From contig NZ_VFPP01000001.1 in the NCBI RefSeq assembly GCF_006716745.1, forward strand, positions 744,001 to 808,000: 64,000 nucleotides of DNA, given 5' to 3'. Positions 43,518-53,184 of the stretch are shown in pieces (the first letter of the stretch is position 1; each line of letters begins with the position of its first letter). The position numbers were made by a program, and so were the translations under genes. The stretch comes from Saccharothrix saharensis (GTDB taxonomy: Bacteria > Actinomycetota > Actinomycetes > Mycobacteriales > Pseudonocardiaceae). A model generated the notes under the pieces. That model was not told the origin of the DNA, ran no database searches, and was given only the letters and a program-made list of their open reading frames with translations.

Positions 43518-44329
43518 AGCGCGTCGGGGTGTGGGTGGCGCTGCTGGTCGTCACGGTGGCGTTCGGCTACCCGTTCTGGTGGCTGGTCAGCGCGTCGTTG
43601 AAGGACCGGGCGCACGTGTTCGACAACGCGCTGCTGCCCCGTCCGTTCACGCCGGGCAACTACGTCGAGGTGTGGCAGGCGGTGCCGCTGCTGACGTGGA
43701 TCGGCAACAGCGTCGCCGTGGGGCTGGCGGCGGCGGTCGCGGCCACGGTGACCAGCGCACTGGTGGCGTTCGGGTTCGCCCTGTTCCGGTTCCCCGGCCG
43801 CAACGCGCTGTTCGGCGTCGTGCTGGCGACCATGATGCTGCCCGCGGCGGTGACCATGGTGCCGGTCTACCTGGAGTGGCACGCGCTGGGCCTGGCGACC
43901 ACGCAGATCCCCCTGTGGGCGCAGAACCTGTTCGGCTCGGCGTTCTACATCTTCCTGCTGCGCCAGTTCTTCCTCGGCCTGCCGGGCGAGGTGTTCGACG
44001 CGGCGAAGGTCGACGGTGCGAGCCCGTGGCGGTTGTTCACGTCGATGGCGCTGCCGCTGGCGAAGCCGGGCCTGGTCGTGGTCTTCGTGTTCGAGCTCAA
44101 GGCGGCGTGGACGGACCTGGTCAAGCCGTTGATCTACCTGCGCGAGCCGGAGCTCTACACGTTGCCGCGCGGGCTGAAGGCGGTGCTGGACCGGTTCGGC
44201 GAGGGCGGCGAGGAGCAGTGGGAGCTGGTCCTGGCCGCGAGCGCCATCGCGACCGTGCCGATGGTCCTGCTGTTCCTGGTGGCGCAACGGCACTTCGTGC
44301 GCGGCACGGTCACTCAGCACGTCGAGTGA
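43514..44329 (+). CDS. CUT1 sugar ABC transporter permease (MalG type)
   Basis: The 271-aa product has the MalG-type arrangement: VAFGYPFWWLVSASLKD, FGFALFRFPGRNALF and TMMLPAAVTMVPVYL, and the EAA loop with FDAAKVDGASPWRLFTSMAL. GTG 43514 overlaps the previous stop. Its last 20 bp overlap the 3' end of the convergent P-type ATPase gene, so the two transcripts must share terminator sequence or read into each other. Confidence 0.92.
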   Translation: MKRVGVWVALLVVTVAFGYPFWWLVSASLKDRAHVFDNALLPRPFTPGNYVEVWQAVPLLTWIGNSVAVGLAAAVAATVTSALVAFGFALFRFPGRNALFGVVLATMMLPAAVTMVPVYLEWHALGLATTQIPLWAQNLFGSAFYIFLLRQFFLGLPGEVFDAAKVDGASPWRLFTSMALPLAKPGLVVVFVFELKAAWTDLVKPLIYLREPELYTLPRGLKAVLDRFGEGGEEQWELVLAASAIATVPMVLLFLVAQRHFVRGTVTQHVE

Positions 44330-47300
44330 CGAGCGGGTTCAGCACCAGGCCGAGGACGTTCGCGGCGGTGGCGCTGGACAGCGCGATGCCCCAGCCGACC
44401 GGGCCCAGCGGCGTGCAGCCGAAGAACCGGCTGACGCCGGGCGTCTGGATCACGGCGCCGAGCGCGGCGGCCGACCCGAGGCTCGCGGCCAGCACCGACC
44501 GGTCCAGCCCGCCGGTGACGAGGGTCTGCCCGAGCTGGGTGCCGACCAGCGCGGCCAGCGCGACCGTGCTCGCCCGACGGGACCGGCCGGTGAGGCGGGC
44601 CGCCGTCCACGCCGCCGTGGCGCCGAGCGTGGTGGTGATCGCGCGGGCGGTGATGTCCTTGGTCAACGCGCTGCCCAGCGACGAGGACGGTCCCTCGCGC
44701 AGCAGGTCGGGCACGGACTCGCGGGCGGGCAGGCTCAACGCGATGGCGAGCGCGGGCGCGAGGTCGGTCAGCAGGTTCACCAGCAGCAACTGCCGCGCGG
44801 TCAGCGGCGACCGGCCGGTGAGGGCCGAGCCGAGCACGCTGAACGCGATCTCGCCGAGGTTGCCGCCGAGCAGGATCGCCAACGCCTCCCGCACCGACGC
44901 CCACATGGCGCGGCCCTCCACCAGCGCGGAGATGATCGTCTCCAGGCGGTCGTCGGTGACGACCAGGTCGGCGGCGGCCCGGGCGGCCGGCGTGCCGCGC
45001 CTGCCCAGCGCGATGCCGACGTCGGCGAGCCGGATGGCGGGCGCGTCGTTCGCGCCGTCGCCGGTCATCGCGACCACCCGACCGAGCCGCTGGTAGGCCT
45101 CGATGATGCGCACCTTCTGCGCCGGGGTGCAGCGGGCGACCACGTCCACCGAGGGCAGCAGGGCGTCCAGCTCGTCGTCGGCCAGCTCGTCGAGCCGCGA
45201 GCCGGTCACCACGGTTAGGTCGTCGTCACCGCTGACCTCGCCGGCGATCGCCTCCCCGGTGGCCGGGTGGTCGCCGGTGATCATCACGATCCGCACACCG
45301 GCCTCGCGCAGCTTCGCCGCGGCCGGGGGCGCGCCGTCGCGCACGGGGTCGGCCAGCGCGACGAAACCCAGCAGGGTCAGGCCGCGCACGTCGTCGTCGG
45401 TGATCGAGTCGCCTTCGGGGCCGGTGCGTTCGGCGACGGCCAGCACGCCGGTGGCCGCGACCGGCCAGCCGTGCCACCCGCTCCCCCAGCCGGCGCAGCT
45501 CACCGGGGTCGGCGTCGCAGCGCGGCAGCACCGTCTCCGGTGCGCCCTTCACGCTGAGCACCCGCTTCCGACCGACCCGGCCGACGGTCGCGTGGTAGCC
45601 GCGGGACGGCTCGAACGGCAGCGCCTCGACCAGCGCCCACCCGCGCGCGCCGGTCGTCGGGCCCACGCGTGCCCGCCGCGCGCCCTCCAGGACGGCCCGG
45701 TCGGTCTGGTGGGCCAGCTCGTCCGGGTCGTCCGCGGCCGGCGTGGCGCGGACGGCGGCGGCCATCACCCGGCGCAGCTCGTCGTTCAGCTCGTCCGGGT
45801 CCGCGCCGCGGCGGCCGTTGTCGACGCGGCTCACGGTCAACCTCCCCTCGGTCAGCGTGCCGGTCTTGTCGAAGCACAGCACGTCGACGCGGCCCAGCGC
45901 CTCGATCGTGCGCGGGTTGCGGACGAGCGCGCCGTGCTCGGCCAGCCGTCGCGCGGCGGCCAGCTGGGCGGCGTTGACCAGGAACGGCAGCCCCTCGGGC
46001 ACCGAGGCGACGGCGAGGTTCACCGCCGCGCCCATGCTCTGCCGCAGCGGCACGCCGCGCAGCAGCCCCGCGCCGGTGACCGCCGCCGCCGAGCCGAGCG
46101 CCACGGGCAGCGTCTTGCGGGTCAGGTCGGCCAGCCGCGCCTCGACGCCCGTGGTCGGCGTGTTGCGGCGGGCCGCGGCCATGCCGCGGCCGACCTCCGT
46201 GGCGTCACCGGTGGCGACGACCACGGCCAGCGCGTCACCCGCGGCGATCGTCGTGCCCTCGTAGAGCATGGACGCCCGGTCGGCCGGCTCCGCGGCCACC
46301 ACCGGGGCCGGGTCCTTGGTCACGGGCAAGGACTCGCCGGTGACCGACGACTCGTCCACCTCCAGCCCGTCGCCGTCGAGCAGGCGGCAGTCCGCGGGCA
46401 CCACGTCTCCGGCGGCCAGGCGCACCACGTCGCCGGTCACCAGCTCGTCCGCCGTCACCTCGCGGTCCCGGCCGTCCCGGACCGCGGTGGCGCGGACCGC
46501 GGAACGGCCGAGCAGCGTGGCCAGTGCCCGGTCCGTGACGACCTGCTGCACGCTGCCGATCAACGCCGACACGCCGACCACCCCGGCCACCAGCGCGGCG
46601 TCCACCGGAGACCCGACGGCCGCCGACACGGCCGCGCCGCCCGCCAGCACCGGTGTGAGCGGGTTGGCCAGCTCCGCCAGGAACGCGCTGCCCAGGCTCG
46701 TGCCGACGGCCTGCCGCCCGGCGGACGTGCGCTGCCTGCGCCGCGCCTCCTCCCCGGTCAGCCCGTCGCGGCCCGAGCCGAGCCGGTCCAGCACGGTCGC
46801 CGCGGGCATCAGGTGCCACGGCTGGGACGACGCGGGCGTGACGACACCGCGTCCGCCGGACAGCCGCCTTGCCCGCCACACGCCGTCCACGAACGCGATG
46901 GCCGACGCGCCGTCGACCGCGCGCGCCGCGTTCCGGGCGGGTGCCGGACCGCGGGTGCTCAACGCGCTCACCGCACCGATACCGCTCGCCGCTTGCGCGA
47001 GCGTGATCGCGTCCCGGCTCACCCGGCGCGCGGCGGGCACCGCCTCCACCAGCAGCACGGCCGCGTCCAGGTCGCGGGCCACGACGTGCGCGCCCCAAGG
47101 CGGCGGCACGCCGTCCCGGTGCACGCCGACGCCGCAGTCCGCCGCGCCGAGCGCCCGGCGGTTGTCGGACACGACCAGCACCACGTGGTCGTTGCCCTGG
47201 AGTTCCCGCACCGCGCCGACCAGGCCGGTGCCGGACGGCACGACCTGGTCGGCGCACCGGATCGGCGGGCGGTCGCGGTCCGTGGCCACGACCACCCGCA

Positions 47301-48666
47301 ACCCCGCCTCCCGCGCGGCCGAGGCGAGCGCGTCCACCGCGGGCGGCGTCTCCACGTCCACCGCCAGCACGGCTTGCAGCCTGCGGTCCTTGGTCAGGCC
47401 CAGCACGCCCGCGTGGCCGGCGAGCTTCCGTTGTTCACGCACGCCCCGGCGCCCCCGAGGGTCGAGGCGGTCGATCGGGCCCAGCTCCCACTCGTCGTCG
47501 CGGCGCACCGCCGTCACGTCCTCGGGGTCGAACAGGGCGAACGCCCGCTCGGCCGCATCCGCCGGTGCGGTGCCCGGCAGCGGCACGAGGTCGCTGAGCA
47601 CCGACCGGCCCGAGCCGAGCGCGGCCTCGTCGAGCACCAGCACGTCCACCGCGTCCAGGCGGCGCAGCACCGAGCGTTCCATCACCAGTGCGTTCCTGGT
47701 GGCCAGTACGCGGCCCAGTTGCGCGGCGAACGCGGCCTCGCCGACCGCCGGCGCCTTCGGCAGGCTCGCCACACCCAGCGCGGCGGCTCGGCGCAGCCCG
47801 GTGAACGGGATCGCCGCCGCCGTCGCCGCCGCACCCGCCGCCAACGCCCGGCGCGCGTAGCGGTCGGCCGGGCTCTCGGGGAAGGGGCGAGGCCGTTCGA
47901 CCACGATCGGCTCGGCCTCGGCGTCGTCGGGGCCGCCGATCAGGTCGGCTTCGGCGGCGCACCACGCCCGCTCGTGCGCCTTCACCTCACGCCACTGCTG
48001 CACGCGTTGGGCGATGTCGAGCACCGTGCCCTCGCTGCGTGACGCGAGGCCGTGCACGAGGGCGGCCACGACCGACGTCGCGGTGTCCGCCCGTTCCCGA
48101 CCCTGGAACCGTCCGGCGACCAGCTCGCGCAGCTTGGGGTGCAGGTCGACGGCGGCGATCAGCGCGCCCAGCTCGCCCGGGACCGGGGCCCACGGCGCGA
48201 TCCGCGTGATCGCGGCCAACGCCAGGCCCGCGGCGTCGGCGGCGAGCGTGGGCAGCAGCCGGGTGCCTTTGAGGCCGTCCGCCGGGTGGTGCAGCTCGTC
48301 CTCGACCAGCCGCTCGTCCTCCGTCGCGGGCTCGGCCTCGGCCCGGCGCACCAGCTCGACCAGGTCCTTCGTGGCGGGCGCGGGGTCTTCGACGGCGACG
48401 ATCACGCGCGCGGACGGTGCGTTGACGCGGGCCCAGAGCACTCCGGGGTGGTCCTCCAGGGCGCGTTCGACGCGGCCGGCCACCTGCTTGCCGCGCGGGC
48501 CGTGCACGCCGTGCGCCTCGATGTGCAGGCGTCCCGGGCACGACCACACCCTCCGCCGCTCGCGGCTCAGCACCGCGGTCTGCTCCAGCGGGGCCAGGAC
48601 GAGCCCGACCAGCCCCTTGGCGATGCCGCCTGCCGCGCGCACCGGGTCGATGCCGAGGAGGTTCAC
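44310..48666 (-). pseudogene. ctpI: CtpI-like P-type cation ATPase, frameshifted
   Basis: Two frames together give one CtpI-type P-ATPase of about 1,450 aa. The first (start GTG 48666, VNLLGIDPVRAAGG; GGGAAGA upstream) holds a degenerate HMA-like region (VWSCPGRLHIEAHG), a long actinobacterial N-terminal region, VDESSVTGESLPVTKD (actuator TGES) and CFDKTGTLTEG (phosphorylated Asp). The second, from about 45447, continues VLAVAERTGPEG, MITGDHPATG, TGDGANDAPAIRLADVGIA and the C-terminal helices. The frames switch within CACCGGCGTGCTGG on the minus strand (plus 45440-45453); removing one G restores GHRVLAVAER. All catalytic motifs survive, so this is either a recent inactivating indel or a sequencing error. 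The transported ion is unknown for this subfamily. Confidence 0.85.
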
Positions 48667-48731
48667 CGTGCCTGTCTTCCCGATCGGCCGGGACCTATGC
48701 GCCACGATCGGGCGGTGGGCACCGCGCGGGC

Positions 48732-49106
48732 TCAGTCCACGAAGACCAGCTCCGCCCACACCGTGGTGAAGCTCGCCTGCGTCAGCACGCCCCAGCGCTC
48801 GGACAGCCCGGCGACCAGCGACAACCCGGCCGACGACGACCACGGGGCGGCGGGGCGGACGGCCCGGTCGCGCACGCTGACGACCAGTGCCTGCCGCCAC
48901 CGGTCCAGCACGAGTTCGAGCACGTACGGCGGCGAACCGTGCCGTCGGGCGTTGTCGTACAGCTCGCCGACCACCAGCCCGACCAGCAGCACGTCGAACG
49001 CGGGCCAGCCCTCCAGGTGGTCGTGCAACCACCGCCCCACCTCGTCGGGCGGGGTCGAGTCCTCGTCCTGGACGACCAGGACAACCGTGTCGTGGCCGGC
49101 CGTCAC
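48732..49106 (-). CDS. Anti-sigma-factor-like histidine-kinase-type ATPase
   Basis: The 124-aa protein is a lone HATPase_c domain of the SpoIIAB/RsbW type. The N-box is VVGELYDNARRHGSPP; a G-box-like AGLSLVAGLSERWGV follows, then a final strand TVWAELVFVD. Such proteins in actinomycetes bind sigma factors or anti-anti-sigma partners and phosphorylate them; kinase activity is inferred. GTG 49106 is chosen since it starts just before the first strand (TVVLVVQDED). It lies upstream of the CtpI-like gene by 65 bp on the same strand, divergent from the erythromycin-esterase-like gene, and no sigma factor is nearby. Confidence 0.82.
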   Translation of the reverse strand: MTAGHDTVVLVVQDEDSTPPDEVGRWLHDHLEGWPAFDVLLVGLVVGELYDNARRHGSPPYVLELVLDRWRQALVVSVRDRAVRPAAPWSSSAGLSLVAGLSERWGVLTQASFTTVWAELVFVD

Positions 49107-49214
49107 GCCCCGAGCCTCCCACCACCGCGCCCCTGCGCGCCTGACGACTGCCTTGCGATCGCCGAGCGGTTTGCCGCGCCGGGGTTCGGGTAGGCCGAGG
49201 GCGCGGAGGGAGCC

Positions 49215-50498
49215 ATGAGCCGTTACGGGGACGAGGTCGCGGCGATGGCCGCGCCGTTGCGCGACGCGGGCGACATCGACGTGCTGCTCGACCGGGTGGG
49301 TGACGCCCGGGTCGTGATGCTGGGCGAGGCCAGCCACGGCACGCACGAGTTCTACCGGTGGCGGGCCGAGCTGACGAAGCGGTTGATCGCCGAGCGCGGC
49401 TTCTCGTTCGTGGCCGTGGAGGGCGACTGGCCCGCGTGCGACCGGGTCGACCGGGCCGTGCGCGGGCTGCCGGGCGCACCAGGCGACCCGCGTGCCGCGC
49501 TGGCCGCGTTCGACCGGTGGCCGACGTGGATGTGGGCGAACGAGGAGGTCGTCGACTTCTGCCGGTGGCTGCGTGCCCACAACGCCGTGCCGGCGGCCGA
49601 GGAGCGGGTGGCGTTCCACGGGCTCGACGTCTACTCGTTGTGGGAGTCGCTGCGCGAGGTGCTGACCCACCTGCGCGAGCACGACCCGGATGAGGTGCCC
49701 GCCGCGCTGGCCGCGTACCGGTGCTTCGAGCCGCACGGCGAGGACCCGCGGGAGTACGCGATCTCCACCCGGTTCGTGCCGCGGGGTTGCGAGAACGAGG
49801 TGGTGGACCTGCTCGTGCGGCTGCGGCGGCACGCGGCGGCCGACGGCACGGGCCGGTTCGGCGCGTGGCAGAACGCCGAGGTCGTGGCCGGCGCGGAGCG
49901 GTACTACCGGGCCATGGTCGGCGGGCAGTCGTCGTGGAACGTCCGCGACCGGCACATGGACGAGACCCTGGCCCGGCTGCTCGACCACCACGGGCCCCGG
50001 TCGAAGGCGGTCGTGTGGGCGCACAACACCCATGTCGGCGACGCCCGTGCCACCGACATGGCCGGCTCGGGGTTGGTCAACCTGGGGCAGCTCGCCCGCG
50101 AGCGCCACGGCAGGGACCAGGTCGTCCTGGTCGGCTTCGGCACCCATCGCGGGACCGTCATCGCGGGCGAGGCGTGGGGTGCGGGCACCAGGGAGGTGGC
50201 GGTGCCGCCGGCCCGGCCGGGTTCGCTGGAGGACGCGCTGCACCGGACCGCGCCCGCGGCGGCCCTGTTCGTGTTCCCGCGCGACGACCGGCCCGACCTG
50301 CTCACCGCCGTGCTGCCCCACCGGGCGATCGGCGTCGTCTACCACCCGGATCGGGAGCGCTGGGGCAACTACGTGTCGACCGTGCTCGGTGAGCGCTACG
50401 ACGCGTTCCTGTGGTTCGACGAGAGCCGGGCCGTCCGGCCCCTGCCCGTGCGCCGGGTGGACGCGTTCGAACCCGAGACGTATCCGAGCGGTGTCTGA
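49215..50498 (+). CDS. Erythromycin esterase family protein
   Basis: The 427-aa product belongs to the Ere/EreA-like family. Conserved blocks are VVMLGEASHGTHEFYRWRA with the active-site His, FVAVEGDWPACDRVDR, WMWANEEVVDFCRWL, and VWAHNTHVGDARATDM with a second His. Most actinomycete members are not proven macrolide esterases, and many lie in stress-related loci, so resistance should not be claimed. ATG 49215 has GGAGGGAGCC upstream. It is divergent from the anti-sigma-like gene with only 108 bp between, so the two promoters overlap or interleave. Confidence 0.9.
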   Translation: MSRYGDEVAAMAAPLRDAGDIDVLLDRVGDARVVMLGEASHGTHEFYRWRAELTKRLIAERGFSFVAVEGDWPACDRVDRAVRGLPGAPGDPRAALAAFDRWPTWMWANEEVVDFCRWLRAHNAVPAAEERVAFHGLDVYSLWESLREVLTHLREHDPDEVPAALAAYRCFEPHGEDPREYAISTRFVPRGCENEVVDLLVRLRRHAAADGTGRFGAWQNAEVVAGAERYYRAMVGGQSSWNVRDRHMDETLARLLDHHGPRSKAVVWAHNTHVGDARATDMAGSGLVNLGQLARERHGRDQVVLVGFGTHRGTVIAGEAWGAGTREVAVPPARPGSLEDALHRTAPAAALFVFPRDDRPDLLTAVLPHRAIGVVYHPDRERWGNYVSTVLGERYDAFLWFDESRAVRPLPVRRVDAFEPETYPSGV

Positions 50499-50519
50499 AC
50501 GTCATCGGTTGCCCGGAGG

Positions 50520-50550
50520 CTGACCAGGAAAAACGAGAGCTTGATAACAT
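50520..50550 (+). promoter_or_regulatory. Promoter of the 137-aa protein gene
   Basis: CTGACC (50520-50525) and TGATAA (50542-50547) with a 16-bp spacer fit a housekeeping promoter in an A/T-richer patch about 45 bp before the GTG at 50596. Confidence 0.45.
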
Positions 50551-50595
50551 CGTGTCACGGCCACCGCGCGCCGTCCGCTCGACAAGGATGGCACC

Positions 50596-51009
50596 GTGAC
50601 CAAGGCACAGAGAATCGCAGCGGCGTGGGCGAGCCTGCCCGCACCCGAGTTGACCGACCAGGTCCGCCTCCTGGTCAAGGCCCGTGACGCCGCCGCGCGC
50701 GCCGTCTGGTCCGCCGTGCGGGAGGACCCCGTGATCGCCGCCCGCGTGCGCGGGGCGTTGGCGGGGTTGAAGGCCGAGTACCGCGGTCACCGCGACGAGG
50801 CCATGTGGTTGATGTGGATCGGCCAGGTCCAGCAGCAGCTCGCCGTGCAGCAGACCGCCGCGCCGGTGCTGGAGAGCCGGGTCGACGAGGTGCCCGAGCT
50901 GGAGCCGGTCGTCGAGGAGTGGGCGCCCCGCCGGGAACCGACCACGCCGCGCCCGGCCGGCGACGCACCGCCCGTGCTGTTCCAGGAACCGGCCTCCACC
51001 GCGAAGTAG
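50596..51009 (+). CDS. Small cytoplasmic protein of unknown function
   Basis: The 137-aa product starts MTKAQRIAAAWASLPAPELT and is helical for its first 85 residues (DQVRLLVKARDAAARAVWSAV, DEAMWLMWIGQVQQQLAVQQ), then becomes acidic and Pro-rich (ESRVDEVPELEPVVEEW). It has no signal peptide, Cys or known motif. Start GTG 50596 has AAGGA upstream. Codon bias is strong, so it is a real gene. I do not recognise a family. It has its own promoter and is not obviously linked to its neighbours. Confidence 0.7.
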   Translation: MTKAQRIAAAWASLPAPELTDQVRLLVKARDAAARAVWSAVREDPVIAARVRGALAGLKAEYRGHRDEAMWLMWIGQVQQQLAVQQTAAPVLESRVDEVPELEPVVEEWAPRREPTTPRPAGDAPPVLFQEPASTAK

Positions 51010-51153
51010 GGCGTCACCCGCACGCCGGGCCGCGACCGGCCACCGGCGATCGTGACGTGGCGCACACACCGGGACGGACCTCGCGGCCGGCTGGGCGGAG
51101 CGCGATGATGCCGGTGGGCCGGACGGGCGCGCCGGCGGAAGCGAGGGCGAGCC

Positions 51154-51723
51154 GTGGGGGCGACCGGCACCCGGCGGGTGGTGAGCCAGGACCAGGTGCT
51201 GCGCGGCGCCTGCCGGTTCTTCCTGCGGCACGGTCGGGTCGAGATGGACGCGTTGGCGGCCAGCCTCGCCATCAGCCGGGCCACGCTGTACCGGGTCGTG
51301 CACAGCCGGGACGTGCTGCTGGCCGACGTGCTGTGGGTGTTGGCCGACCGGCTGCTGGCACGGGCCCGGCGGGAGCGCACCAACGGCGGCGTGGAGGGCG
51401 TGCTGGAGGTGACGCGCCGGTTCGTGGCGGAGTTGCGCGCGGCCGGGCCGTTCCGGGCGTTCCTGCGCGGTGAGCCGGAGACGGCGGCGCGGGTGCTGTT
51501 CAACCACTCCGGGGGCGTGCACCGGCGAGCCGTGTCGGCGCAGAAGGAGATCCTGCTCGAAGTCGACGGCGGGCCGTGGTCGACGGCGGCGCTGGACCAG
51601 GTGGCGTTCCTGTACGTGCGGATCGTCGAGTCCGCCCTGTACGCCGAACTGCTCACCGGCGCCCCGCTGGACCCCGCCCTGGCCGAAACGGCCGCCCGCA
51701 CGGTGCTCCTCCAGCGCCCCTGA
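51154..51723 (+). CDS. TetR-family regulator, QsdR-like
   Basis: The 189-aa product has an N-terminal TetR helix-turn-helix (LRGACRFFLRHGRVEMDALAASLAISRATLYRVVHSRD) and a helical ligand domain ending ESALYAELLTGAPLDPALAETAARTVLL. The R-A-T-L-Y-R recognition helix and overall length fit the QsdR-like branch found in actinobacteria. Start GTG 51154 has only a weak ribosome site; GTGs at 51178 and 51181 are alternatives. It lies 108 bp upstream of the secreted hydrolase pair and may control it; no operator was identified. Confidence 0.85.
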   Translation: MGATGTRRVVSQDQVLRGACRFFLRHGRVEMDALAASLAISRATLYRVVHSRDVLLADVLWVLADRLLARARRERTNGGVEGVLEVTRRFVAELRAAGPFRAFLRGEPETAARVLFNHSGGVHRRAVSAQKEILLEVDGGPWSTAALDQVAFLYVRIVESALYAELLTGAPLDPALAETAARTVLLQRP

Positions 51724-51831
51724 TCCCTTGCTGCGACGGCGGTCTCACGATGGGCCCGCGTGCTGGTGCGCCCCGTGCGCGGCCGGCTACGGTCGGCGAT
51801 GATCCCATCCCCCATCGCTGTGGGAGCCGGT

Positions 51832-53184
51832 ATGCCCCGTTCACCCTGGCGCCGCCTCGGCCTCGCCGCGGCCGTGCTCGGTCTGGTCCTCCCGACGTCC
51901 GTCCCCGCCTCCGCCTCACCCGCCGCGCCCGTGCCCCGCGTCGTCGGCCCGCTGCCCGGCACCGTGCCGGGCGACCGGCTCGCCGACCGCATCGAGGACA
52001 CCCACCCGTTCTTCTCCACCCCCGACGACCTGGCCGCCGCCGGCTACGTCGAGCAGGAGTTCCACCTCTTCGGCACGGCCGACGGCTTCGCGCCGGACGG
52101 CACGGAGGTCGCCACCGCCGTGCCGTACGCGACCCGCGTCATCGTGCGCCGCCCCGCGCACGCCCGGGACTTCACCGGCACCACGCTGGTCGAGTGGCAG
52201 AACGTCACCGCCGGGTACGACCTGGACGCCCTGTGGAACGCCGAATCGGTCACCCGCGCCGGCCACGCCTGGGTCGGCGTGTCCGCGCAGCGGGTCGGGG
52301 TCGACCAGCTCAAGACCTGGAGCCCGGCCCGGTACGGCGCCCTGGACGTGACCGGCGCGGGCCGGTTCACCGCCGACGAGCTGTCCTACGACGTGTTCAC
52401 CCAAGCCGGTCGCGCGATCGACTCGGGCGCGGTCATGGGCGGGCTGCGGACCAGGACGCTGCTGGCCGTCGGCGCGTCCCAGTCCGCGGGGCGGATGACC
52501 GTGCTGTACGACCGGGTCCTGCCGCAGCGGCGACCGGTGTTCGACGGGTACGGCTTCATCGTCGGCCCGGCGCCGACCCGGGTCGGCGCGGAACCCGTCT
52601 TCCAGGTGCTGTCCGAGACCGACGTGCGGACCACGCAACGCCCGGCCGACACCGACCGCTTCCGCCGCTGGGAGGTCGCCGGCGCGGCCCACTCCGGCTA
52701 CGAGGGCCAGACCTACCGCGCCCCCCTCTCCGAACGCGACCTCGGCGGCGCGCCGCAGTACGACTGCGACCGGCCGCCGTTCAGCCGGATCCCGCTGCAC
52801 CACGTCACCGCCGCCTCCTACGACCACCTGCGCCGCTGGGTCGAACGCGGCACGCCGCCGCCGACCGCCCGGCCGCTGGAGTTCGAAGCGGACGGCGTCA
52901 CCAAGAAGCGCGACGCGCTGGGGCTCGCCCTGGGCGGCATCCGGTTGTCGCAGCTGGCCGCGCCGCGCGCGCTGAACACCGGCGACAACTCCGGCGAGAC
53001 GTTCTGCCGCCTGTTCGGCACGCACGTGCCGTTCGACGAGGCGACGCTGACCCGGCTCTACCCCGACCGCGCCGCCTACGTGCAGCGGGTCGTCGCCGCG
53101 GACGTCGCAGGCGTCCGCGCGGGTTACCTGCTGCCCGCCGACGCGCGGCGGAACCTGGCGGACGCGATCGGAGAAACGCGATGA
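51832..53184 (+). CDS. Secreted alpha/beta-hydrolase (Abhydrolase_10-like)
   Basis: The 450-aa product has a Sec signal peptide (RRLGLAAAVLGLVLPTSVPASASPA) and a large alpha/beta-hydrolase domain: TTLVEWQNVTAGYDLDALW, AWVGVSAQRVGVDQLK, the nucleophile elbow LLAVGASQSAGRM, and WEVAGAAHSGYEG with the catalytic His. These are features of a family of secreted actinobacterial hydrolases (PF20091-like) of unknown substrate. I chose ATG 51832 because GGGAG lies just before it and the signal peptide begins there. The stop overlaps the next start (ATGA), so the two secreted hydrolases are made together. Confidence 0.85.
   Translation: MPRSPWRRLGLAAAVLGLVLPTSVPASASPAAPVPRVVGPLPGTVPGDRLADRIEDTHPFFSTPDDLAAAGYVEQEFHLFGTADGFAPDGTEVATAVPYATRVIVRRPAHARDFTGTTLVEWQNVTAGYDLDALWNAESVTRAGHAWVGVSAQRVGVDQLKTWSPARYGALDVTGAGRFTADELSYDVFTQAGRAIDSGAVMGGLRTRTLLAVGASQSAGRMTVLYDRVLPQRRPVFDGYGFIVGPAPTRVGAEPVFQVLSETDVRTTQRPADTDRFRRWEVAGAAHSGYEGQTYRAPLSERDLGGAPQYDCDRPPFSRIPLHHVTAASYDHLRRWVERGTPPPTARPLEFEADGVTKKRDALGLALGGIRLSQLAAPRALNTGDNSGETFCRLFGTHVPFDEATLTRLYPDRAAYVQRVVAADVAGVRAGYLLPADARRNLADAIGETR

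Noticed and set aside
45226-48666. The first part of the P-type ATPase as a complete shorter protein
   Set aside because: After about 45450 its frame becomes Arg-rich nonsense while the other frame continues the family sequence, so a frameshift explains it better.
49215-50498. Macrolide resistance gene
   Set aside because: The family match is clear, but most actinomycete relatives have no shown macrolide esterase activity and no resistance context is present.
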